39,998 nucleotides of DNA from an uncultured Muribaculaceae bacterium (lineage in GTDB: Bacteria; Bacteroidota; Bacteroidia; Bacteroidales; Muribaculaceae): positions 1 through 39,998 of the forward strand of contig CAJUAR010000021.1 of assembly GCA_910584495.1 (NCBI GenBank), read 5' to 3'. Below, in pieces: positions 33,474 through 39,998 of the stretch. The position numbers and the translations under genes are program-made. Positions within the stretch are counted from its first letter, which is position 1. Every line of letters starts with the position of its first letter. Under the pieces are notes generated by a model, which searched no databases, was not told the DNA's origin, and saw only the letters and a list, made by a program, of their open reading frames with translations.

Positions 33474-34673
33474 ATGAAATTTAAACTAAATCTCCTCGCC
33501 CGCATTGCAATAGCCATAGTTGCCGGTATTGTTGCCGGTTCCTTTTTCCCCGACGGATTGGCCCGTGTGTTCATTACATTCAACGGCCTGTTTTCTAATT
33601 TTTTAGGTTTTGTAATACCGCTCATCATCATAGGATTTGTAACACCATCGATTGCCGATGTGGGCTCTCGTGCCGGCAAGTTGCTGGTGTTCACTGTTAT
33701 GCTTGCCTATGGGGCCACACTTCTTGCCGGCTTCCTGTCGTACTTCACCGGCGTGCTCGCCTTCCCTTCGCTTTTGGGTGGCGAAAGTCTCGACACCGTC
33801 GAGGCCTCGGTCTCGCTCCAGCCCTATTTCACCATGGAAATGCCGCCGCTCATGTCGGTGAACACATCGCTTATTACGGCCTTTGTGCTTGGGCTTGGCA
33901 TAGCTTTCCATCACGGCGAAGTGCTGCGCAAGGGATTCTATGAATTCCGCACAATCGTTGCCAAGACCATCGATGTGGCTGTCATTCCTCTGCTGCCCGT
34001 CTATATTTTCGGTATCTTTCTGTCAATGACCGTCGAGGGCCAGGTGGGTATGATTCTCACTACCTTTGCCAAGGTGATAATGGTCATTTTTGTGCTTCAT
34101 GTCTTCATCCTTATGCTTCAGTATACTGTGGCAGCCTTCTTCTGTCGCGGCAACCCCCTGCGTATGCTGCGCACCATGCTGCCGGCCTATATGACTGCCC
34201 TTGGCACGCAGTCGTCGGCGGCTACAATTCCGGTGACGCTGCGTCAGGCCGTAAAGATGGGAGTAAACCCCGACATTGCCGGATTTGTAGTGCCGCTGTG
34301 CGCCACCATCCATCTGTCGGGGAGTACGCTCAAAATAGTAGCTTGTGCATTGGCCCTCATCATCATGCACGGCCAAGCCTATGATGTTGCCACCTTCGGC
34401 TATTTCATTGCCATGCTTGGTGTTACCATGGTTGCCGCACCTGGCATCCCCGGCGGAGCCATCATGGCTTCGCTGGGGCTCCTGAGTTCGGTGTTGGGCT
34501 TTGACCAGCAGATGATTGCTCTGATGATTGCCCTCTATATTGCAATGGATAACTTTGGCACGGCCTGCAACGTTACCGGCGATGGTGCCCTTGCAGTGAT
34601 TGTGAACCGTGTGTTCGCATCTGCAAAGGACACTGCCGGCAACGAAGAAAGCGAGCCTGTGGCAACGGCTTAG
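33474..34673 (+). CDS. SDF-family (dicarboxylate/amino acid:cation) symporter
   Basis: This 399-residue inner-membrane transporter has the SDF fold, which imports amino acids or dicarboxylates with sodium or protons. Hairpin 1 reads TQSSAATIPVTL, with the usual Ser-rich tip. Hairpin 2 is APGIPGGAIMASLGLLSSV. The last helix is MDNFGTACNVTGDGALAV. At the place of the Arg that holds the acidic side chain of Asp/Glu in glutamate transporters there is a Gly. The NMDGT sodium motif of helix 7 is replaced by HLSGS. This points to a neutral substrate such as Ser or Thr and altered ion coupling, by inference. It is divergent from the HTCS and its last 4 bases overlap the convergent gene at 34670. Confidence 0.92.
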   Translation: MKFKLNLLARIAIAIVAGIVAGSFFPDGLARVFITFNGLFSNFLGFVIPLIIIGFVTPSIADVGSRAGKLLVFTVMLAYGATLLAGFLSYFTGVLAFPSLLGGESLDTVEASVSLQPYFTMEMPPLMSVNTSLITAFVLGLGIAFHHGEVLRKGFYEFRTIVAKTIDVAVIPLLPVYIFGIFLSMTVEGQVGMILTTFAKVIMVIFVLHVFILMLQYTVAAFFCRGNPLRMLRTMLPAYMTALGTQSSAATIPVTLRQAVKMGVNPDIAGFVVPLCATIHLSGSTLKIVACALALIIMHGQAYDVATFGYFIAMLGVTMVAAPGIPGGAIMASLGLLSSVLGFDQQMIALMIALYIAMDNFGTACNVTGDGALAVIVNRVFASAKDTAGNEESEPVATA

Positions 34674-36487
34674 CGGTAGACCACACTCGAATGTGTGCCG
34701 CCGGCACCGGTGGCTACGCGGATATAAATGCCGGGCTTATCGCCGCTTGCCGGAAGGCCCTCAAGGGTGTAGTAGCGATATTCTGTGGCAGGAGCTTCTA
34801 CAGAGCCTATGCCTGAATGGTCTTCGACCAAAGCTTTGGCTGCATTGAGCACAGCCCCTGTATGGTTGTCAATCACTGCGCACACCACACATAGCTTGTC
34901 CTTGTTCTGTACTAACGGCGCGTCGGCCATGTCGATGATGTGTTTGTGCTCGCATACCTGTTCCATGTCAATGTCGGAAGGCAGCGAGGCTTCCAAACCT
35001 TCATAAAGCGTTGAATATACAGCCACATGGTCATAGACAGTGTCGACTTTTGTCGGCAGCAGTGTCCAAGGCTCCATTGCCGTGCCTTCGTAGGCTTTGC
35101 CGCCCGAGAAGTAGTTGGACTGCCACGACTTGCTGTCATATTTCAAACCATCGGCAGCGAGGGTGAACCACAGACGCAGGTCGGCATCCTTAAACTGGCG
35201 GACAAAAGCAGCCGAGGCTGTGCATTCGATTGCCGTGCGCTCTTCGTCGGTCCATTGTGCGGTGAGCGAAAGGTCGACGGGGGCTATATGGCTGCGCACT
35301 TCGTTCCACAGCACGCCGAAACCATCAAGTGGCGAAGGTTGGAAGTCTTCGTGTTCGGCAGCACCTTTGTAGGGATGAGCCCATACACGGCGGTCGATAA
35401 AAGCAGCCGGTGCACCGGGGTATTCTCTGGGTTCGGTGAAGACTGGAAGAGACATCACATCGTCGTGATGCACTGCAATGGCTACGAAGTCGTCGGGGTA
35501 GGTTTGTCCCATCACCTCCATGCTCACCGTGCCGGCCGGGCACCAGCCGCACCAAGTGGCTGTATAATCCTCGACAAGCGGCCGGTGGACCGGCAGATAT
35601 GGATAGGAGTAGAGCATTCCTTCAGCCTCGGTGCGTTGCGAATTGTTTGGCTTGTCGTTAACCATGGTGCATACCACGGAACTCGGATATGCCCCGGCCG
35701 TAGCTATACCGTCGATGCAGAGGTCGAAGTGTTGTTCTGCGTCGAACTGCGCCGGAAGGGGTTCTTCGAAAATAAGCTTGCCGTCGGAGGTCGCACCATT
35801 GACTGTGTAGGAATATTCCATGGAACTTACAGCTTCTGTGCCGGTGTTGCGGAAAGGTACGGAGACAATCATATTCTCGCCTTTGAGGGCTCCGCTTTCT
35901 GGCATAGGCAACATCTCAACTGCGTTTTCGGCAAATTCGCCACTGAGGATGACCCGGATATTTGCAGCATAACCAAGGTCGTAATTCCCCCATTTCATAT
36001 ATGTGCGCGATGTGTGGATGAAGAAAGCGTCGGGGTTGATGCTCTCGCTCACTCTCAGCGGAAGACGCGACACATCGTTCAAGGCATCTACTTTGAAAGA
36101 CAGACCCACATATACACCCTCTTCGCCTATGGTATATGCCTCGGGCAGGGCGATGCTCACTGTTGCACGTCCGTCTTCGGAGGTGGCGATTTCGGGCGTG
36201 TAAGTTGCTATGTCGGGCTGGTTGACATTCTTGCTCAGCTTCAAATCTTTGCTGAGCCACAAGCTGAAGGCCGATGTGCCTTCGACAGCCAATGCCGGCA
36301 CCTCGATAGAGCAGATGCGGGACCCGACAAGAATCGGGTCCCGAAGAAGAATTGCTATATCATAGGCTTCGGTACGCTGTGTTCCCCAGTCGGAGAGCTC
36401 GCCCGCAGCATAGTTGACTGAGCGGGAGGCTGCGGAAGCCGAGAGAGAACAAGCGGCTAAAAGCGCGATGATCAGAGCTTTGTTCAT
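34670..36487 (-). CDS. Secreted Omp28-like thioredoxin-fold protein with C-terminal tail
   Basis: This 605-residue secreted protein has a signal peptide (1-19), beta-sandwich N-terminal domains (about 30-290) and then an Omp28-related thioredoxin-like domain. That domain has the redox motif TATWCGWCPAGTVSMEVM near 310-328, HHDDVMSLPVF and GAPAAFIDRR. The C-terminus (GSVEAPATEYRYYTLEGLPA, GIYIRVATG) resembles the short sorting tails of Bacteroidetes secreted proteins (type IX-like). It lies 5 bp after the 552-residue gene, with which it must be co-transcribed. Its function is unknown; disulfide handling of surface proteins is one possibility. Confidence 0.82.
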   Translation of the reverse strand: MNKALIIALLAACSLSASAASRSVNYAAGELSDWGTQRTEAYDIAILLRDPILVGSRICSIEVPALAVEGTSAFSLWLSKDLKLSKNVNQPDIATYTPEIATSEDGRATVSIALPEAYTIGEEGVYVGLSFKVDALNDVSRLPLRVSESINPDAFFIHTSRTYMKWGNYDLGYAANIRVILSGEFAENAVEMLPMPESGALKGENMIVSVPFRNTGTEAVSSMEYSYTVNGATSDGKLIFEEPLPAQFDAEQHFDLCIDGIATAGAYPSSVVCTMVNDKPNNSQRTEAEGMLYSYPYLPVHRPLVEDYTATWCGWCPAGTVSMEVMGQTYPDDFVAIAVHHDDVMSLPVFTEPREYPGAPAAFIDRRVWAHPYKGAAEHEDFQPSPLDGFGVLWNEVRSHIAPVDLSLTAQWTDEERTAIECTASAAFVRQFKDADLRLWFTLAADGLKYDSKSWQSNYFSGGKAYEGTAMEPWTLLPTKVDTVYDHVAVYSTLYEGLEASLPSDIDMEQVCEHKHIIDMADAPLVQNKDKLCVVCAVIDNHTGAVLNAAKALVEDHSGIGSVEAPATEYRYYTLEGLPASGDKPGIYIRVATGAGGTHSSVVYR

Positions 36488-36492
36488 GCTGT

Positions 36493-38151
36493 TTATTTCT
36501 TGATTACTTTTGAGCTGCGCACACTGCCGTCGGAGAAGATGGTGCGGCGGATGTACATGCCATTTGCGGCATTCTCGACGCGGCGACCGGCGAGGTCGAA
36601 GTATTCAATTTGCACGGGTATGGCGGCAGCTTCGACAGAGCCAACGCCCGTAGATTCGTAGCCGGGAGCATAGGCGGTTTCGGAGTAGGTCACAGTGCCG
36701 TCGGCATTTCTGTATCCGGCTCGTACGCCAATGCTTTCAAATCCCTGGCGGAAAATGACAGCTTCCCAGACATCGCCCCAGTAATATATATATGTGTCTT
36801 CATAGTCGTAGGGTATGTCGGTCATTTCGCTTTCGAGGTCGGTGTATTCGTCGGGATAGAGCACCATCACTTCGTCGTCGATGATAAAGTTGTAGAAATA
36901 GTTGCTTGTCTTGAGCAGACGACCATCTGTGCTGTTTGCTTCGAGCGCGAACGAAATGCCTCCGAATCCCATGCCGTCATAAGATTCATAATAGTCTACA
37001 TATGGCGTGCCCGGGGTCATAGGGCTTGTTTCGTCCTGCCATCTCAGAGCAGGACTGTCAAAAGCTGCCAGACCGATCATCGTAGTGGGCGATGTGGTGA
37101 TGTAGATAGCTCCATTATTGGCGGCTTTCAGGGTCTTGGCTTCGGAATTATAGGTAAATTCGAGAGTTGCGGCAAGTGTATAGATGGTTTCGCCGAAGTC
37201 GTCGGTGCTTCCGTCGAAGGTGGCCGGACGGAAGTAGGAAAAGTGGTCGTAACGGTTGTATGCACCCAGGAACTGGCCATCGGCGAATACGACCTTGTCA
37301 TCGGCCACTGTGCCTTTGATTGTGGCCGCAGGGAAGTCGGAGATAAAGTTGGTGAGATACACATCATTGCCGTCGAAAGCGACATCGGCGAAAGTTGCCT
37401 GCTTGTTTCCGCACTCAAACACCCAGCTTTCGGTCTTGACCCCATCGGGAACAGCCACTGGTTTTTCGGTGACTGTGGCAAACGACAGACGCGAATCGGC
37501 AAAGCCCGAGAACGACAGGGCTTCATCTTCGCCTTCGGCCTTGACAAGGCCCATGAATGCGTCGCCAACTTGCTCGAAGCCGTTGGCAGTCTTCTTGAAG
37601 CGTATTTGCGGGTCGGCAAGGTCGAGGTCGAATTTCGAGGTCGAGCCGGTGTCGGTATATGTCATTTTGAAGAGATAGTGGTTCTCTTCCACGGTGATTT
37701 CCGTTCCGTCGTCGAGCCACCAGGGGTAGACCTCGGTGTTGATTTTCTGCGGGAAGTTCACAACGATTTCGTCGCCTTCGAGCGTGCCCACGAGGTAGCC
37801 GTTGCAGGGATATTCGGCAACGGGGTTCTTAAGATAGACTGTAGTGCCGCTGTAGGACACGTCGGCAATCATGCCGGCATCTTCCATCATATACATCTGA
37901 CCGTAATAGTCCAGGGCAAAGTAGATCGACGAGCGCGAATAGCGTTCGGTAGTGGCATCGGCGGGGACTTCGGACACCAGTGGCAGGTCGCTCAGATGTT
38001 CGGGCAAAGCAGGAGCTGAAAGGGTCACGGATTTCGGCACGATTGTGGCAGCCTGTTTGCGGCCGGGCGCATTTTGGAAAGGTACGGTTACGGCGGCCAT
38101 CGAGCATATGGCAACCGAAGCACTGATAAGGAGTAGACTTAGTTTTTTCAT
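36493..38151 (-). CDS. Large secreted protein with sorting-like C-terminal tail
   Basis: This 552-residue secreted protein (signal peptide about 1-20) I do not recognise by function. It is acidic, rich in Tyr, Asp and aromatic beta strands, with repeated strand pairs such as DGNDVYLTNFISDFPAATIKG and GTTVYLKNPVAEYPCNGYLV, which suggests tandem related domains. The C-terminus (GVGSVEAAAIPVQIEYFDLA, GRRVENAANGMYIRR) has the short GSVE-YFDLAGRRV-GMYI tail also seen in its partner at 34670. The two are probably exported by the same route. It is first in a two-gene operon divergent from a TPR-AraC regulator. Confidence 0.75.
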   Translation of the reverse strand: MKKLSLLLISASVAICSMAAVTVPFQNAPGRKQAATIVPKSVTLSAPALPEHLSDLPLVSEVPADATTERYSRSSIYFALDYYGQMYMMEDAGMIADVSYSGTTVYLKNPVAEYPCNGYLVGTLEGDEIVVNFPQKINTEVYPWWLDDGTEITVEENHYLFKMTYTDTGSTSKFDLDLADPQIRFKKTANGFEQVGDAFMGLVKAEGEDEALSFSGFADSRLSFATVTEKPVAVPDGVKTESWVFECGNKQATFADVAFDGNDVYLTNFISDFPAATIKGTVADDKVVFADGQFLGAYNRYDHFSYFRPATFDGSTDDFGETIYTLAATLEFTYNSEAKTLKAANNGAIYITTSPTTMIGLAAFDSPALRWQDETSPMTPGTPYVDYYESYDGMGFGGISFALEANSTDGRLLKTSNYFYNFIIDDEVMVLYPDEYTDLESEMTDIPYDYEDTYIYYWGDVWEAVIFRQGFESIGVRAGYRNADGTVTYSETAYAPGYESTGVGSVEAAAIPVQIEYFDLAGRRVENAANGMYIRRTIFSDGSVRSSKVIKK

Positions 38152-38375
38152 AGTTTATTTTTTTTGTGAGTTGTTCTGCGAGCGAAATTAGTGCAAAATG
38201 TCGGAATATAACCATGAAAACGAACATTTATGTTCTGATTTCGCGAAATTGTAACCACTTTTTCGTGTTTCTGACCTTCGATTGGCTGTTTGGGGCAAAC
38301 ACGATGCAAAGAGTTGTGTTTGAAATGTGTGGGCTTTTATCGAAAAAAATTATACCTTTGTACGAACTTTAAGAC
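38152..38375. promoter_or_regulatory. Divergent control region between secreted pair and TPR-AraC regulator
   Basis: This 224-bp AT-rich region has no gene. A plus-strand -7 box TACCTTTG lies at 38353-38360. On the minus strand only a one-mismatch box (TAATTTCG, 38183-38190) is seen for the 552-residue gene, so that promoter may need an activator, plausibly the divergent regulator. Confidence 0.45.
38353..38360 (+). promoter_or_regulatory. -7 box of the TPR-AraC gene
   Basis: TACCTTTG fits TAnnTTTG and lies 15 bp before the start codon, giving a very short leader. A degenerate TGTG lies 21 bases upstream (38328-38331). Confidence 0.55.
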
Positions 38376-39941
38376 ATGCAACGCCTACTACTAAATATCA
38401 TTGTTCTTTTTCTGACGTGCTTTGCCGGACAGTCTGTGGTGTGCGAAGTATCTTTCGATATGGCTCGAACACTTGCCATGTTGCACGACAAACCCGACAG
38501 TCGCGAGTATGCACATCTGCTCGACAGCTGCGGCAAGGCAAATTTTGGCCGCAGTGCCTATTCAACGGCCATGGACTATTATCTCAAGGCCCTCGATGTG
38601 GCAGAGAAAAACAGCTACCACGACATTGAAGCCTCCATCTATTCCAACATAGGCAACATCTATGCCAGCAGCCAGGATTACGCCACGGCCATATCTTTCT
38701 ACAAAAGGAGCATCGATGTTGCCGACAGTGATACCGACCCCTATATGCTTGCCAGGTCGATGTTCAATATTTTTGCAGCTTTCTATTTTGAACAAGAGAC
38801 AGATTCAGCTGCATTATACCTCGAAATGTACCGCCGAGAGTCTCCCCATAACCCTCGCCGTGATTTCGACCTCGCCCTGGGCAACGCCATGCTTCTCGAG
38901 AAAAAAGGGCGTGCCGATTCGGCAGTGGCTGTCTACCGCTCGGCGGCACGTTTTTCCGAAGCCTCGGGCTTGTCTTCCGCTTGCACGGCATCTGCTTTCA
39001 ATTCTGCCGGACGTTGTTTCGAAAGCATGGGGCGTATCGATTCTGCACTCCATTATGTGAGGCTTACCGAAAAAGCTGCCGGACGGAACTACAATTATCG
39101 TCAAACGCTCAAGCTCAAGTGGGACAAAGCTCGGCTTTTCAAAAAGATGGGCGACACCGATTCGGCCCTCTTCTACCGTGCCGCATACCTGAGTATTTCC
39201 GATTCGCTGGCCTTCTTCGACGAAATGGGTAAAATCAAAAACCTTCAGATGCAATATGAACAAAGCCGCTCGGCCGACAAAATTGAGGGTCTCAGTGCTC
39301 AGCGTCGTATGCAGCGTCAATGGATAGTGTCTCTGACGGTGGCTATCATAGTCTTTGCCGCTCTTGTCGTGGCTTTGTTCCGCCGTACAAAAAAACTCAA
39401 AAAAGTGCGTGACGACCTATATCTGCGAAATTCGCGGCACCTCGACGAGGAAATTGCCTATAAACAAAGAATTAAGGCCCTGGAAGCTGAGATTGACATG
39501 CTCAAACAGCCCGCTGTCGATGAGCCGGCGGAATCTTTGCACGACGAATCGCCGGCACGTAGGCTGAGCCTTTCGCCCGAGTTGTGCCAAAAGCTGAAAA
39601 AACAGATTGCACATGTGATGGACGACGAAGAGGTGTTTTGTTCGCCTGAGTTCAACATCGAACGTCTGGCGGCAATCATTGGCTCCAAGTCAAGGTATGT
39701 GTCGGAGGTTATTAACGATGAGTTTGGCAAGACGTTCCGAGATCTCCTCAACGAGAGCCGTGTGAAAACAGCTATGTTGCGCATCAAAGACACGGAGCAT
39801 TACGGTCGCCTGACAATCAAAGCCATAGGCGAAAGTGTAGGCTATAAATCACAAGCGACCTTCATCACCGCCTTCACCCGCTTTACAGGCCTAAAGCCAT
39901 CTCTCTACCAAAAACTCGCCCAAGATAACAACGAAGGATAA
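38376..39941 (+). CDS. TPR-domain AraC-type membrane regulator
   Basis: This 521-residue regulator has a signal-like N-terminus (MQRLLLNIIVLFLTCFAG) and TPR-type helical repeats up to about residue 270 (ASIYSNIGNIYASSQDYATA, FNSAGRCFESMGRIDSALH). A membrane helix at about 315-335 (WIVSLTVAIIVFAALVVALF) and a coiled coil follow (EIAYKQRIKALEAEIDMLKQ). The C-terminal AraC HTH covers about 410-515 (IERLAAIIGSKSRYVSEVIN, IGESVGYKSQATFITAFTRF). The TPR part would be periplasmic and the DNA-binding part cytosolic, making it a one-component membrane-bound regulator. It is divergent from the two secreted-protein genes and may control them. A GGTTAT hairpin array begins right after its stop. Confidence 0.92.
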   Translation: MQRLLLNIIVLFLTCFAGQSVVCEVSFDMARTLAMLHDKPDSREYAHLLDSCGKANFGRSAYSTAMDYYLKALDVAEKNSYHDIEASIYSNIGNIYASSQDYATAISFYKRSIDVADSDTDPYMLARSMFNIFAAFYFEQETDSAALYLEMYRRESPHNPRRDFDLALGNAMLLEKKGRADSAVAVYRSAARFSEASGLSSACTASAFNSAGRCFESMGRIDSALHYVRLTEKAAGRNYNYRQTLKLKWDKARLFKKMGDTDSALFYRAAYLSISDSLAFFDEMGKIKNLQMQYEQSRSADKIEGLSAQRRMQRQWIVSLTVAIIVFAALVVALFRRTKKLKKVRDDLYLRNSRHLDEEIAYKQRIKALEAEIDMLKQPAVDEPAESLHDESPARRLSLSPELCQKLKKQIAHVMDDEEVFCSPEFNIERLAAIIGSKSRYVSEVINDEFGKTFRDLLNESRVKTAMLRIKDTEHYGRLTIKAIGESVGYKSQATFITAFTRFTGLKPSLYQKLAQDNNEG

Positions 39942-39945
39942 TCTA

Positions 39946-39998
39946 TTCAAGTTTCGCAAGCTTCACTTGAAGGTTATGTTGCTAAAGCAACGGGTTAT
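39946..39998. repeat. Hairpin-GGGTTAT array, locus 3 (runs off the window)
   Basis: TTCAAGT/ACTTGAA (39946-39952 and 39965-39971) is followed by GGTTAT (39972-39977). GTTGCTAAAGCAAC (39978-39991, 6-bp stem, AA loop) is followed by GGGTTAT (39992-39998) at the window end. It starts 4 bases after the stop of the TPR-AraC gene, so it is placed where a terminator would be, yet it has no T run. Confidence 0.8.

Noticed and set aside
35027..36421. Plus-strand open frame of 464 codons opposite the Omp28-like gene
   Set aside because: Antisense shadow; the minus-strand protein has a signal peptide and redox motif.
36610..38019. Plus-strand open frame of 469 codons opposite the 552-residue gene
   Set aside because: Antisense shadow with no recognisable start or domain.
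39939..39998. Rho-independent terminator after the TPR-AraC gene
   Set aside because: Hairpins are present but no T run follows; they fit the GGGTTAT hairpin family better.

Overview
The window looks like a chromosomal segment of a gut Bacteroidales bacterium, most likely of the family Muribaculaceae or a close relative. Reasons: a SusC/SusD pair, a complete Mfa-type fimbrial operon, a hybrid two-component regulator with propeller, kinase, receiver and AraC parts, a TPR-AraC regulator, an HU-CCDC81/SPOR protein, and several promoters of the Bacteroidetes type (TTTG, about 20 bases, TAnnTTTG). The genus-level placement is inference from gene content. No rRNA, tRNA, CRISPR array, prophage or transposase gene was seen.

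Layout. (1) 173-7039, minus strand: susC, susD and a secreted calcineurin-like phosphoesterase form one nutrient-uptake operon. (2) 7571-9097: sufE and a secreted M28/glutaminyl-cyclase-like enzyme. (3) 9346-9971: a translationally coupled cassette of a 44-residue and a 163-residue protein, both of unknown function, behind a textbook promoter. (4) 10135-12751: two YtxH-like proteins, a holin-like membrane protein, a 92-residue protein and a secreted histidine phosphatase. (5) 13026-14363, plus strand: glutamate dehydrogenase with a clear terminator. (6) 14755-25422, minus strand: a fimbrial operon of DUF3575, DUF3868/OmpA, Mfa1-like major subunit, Mfa2-like anchor, minor subunit, DUF4906 tip-like protein and a DUF5106 thioredoxin-like lipoprotein. 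(7) 25857-29373: HU-SPOR protein, nitroreductase, DUF2520 oxidoreductase, KdsC and Maf, tightly packed. (8) 29450-34673: a hybrid two-component regulator divergent from an SDF-family symporter, with promoters that face each other. (9) 34670-38151: two large secreted proteins with C-terminal tails like sorting domains. (10) 38376-39941: a TPR-AraC regulator divergent from them.

The most unusual content is between the genes. Nearly every operon boundary carries members of a modular palindromic repeat family (core GCGAGGTGTCCTCACCTCGC, flank GAGCGCGAAGCCATGG). Its central part comes in two alternative forms, and one hairpin shows compensatory base changes between copies. At three genes the repeat is joined to an array of 7-base units that runs up to the stop codon. 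A second family strings unrelated hairpins together with a GGGTTAT linker (three loci, at least six hairpin-plus-linker modules). A third consists of palindromes framed by TGTAGGG and CCAC; one pair makes a 117-bp element with 27-bp perfect inverted ends, and one single copy lies inside a coding sequence. The fimbrial operon has a 43-bp perfect inverted repeat exactly between the major subunit and the anchor gene.
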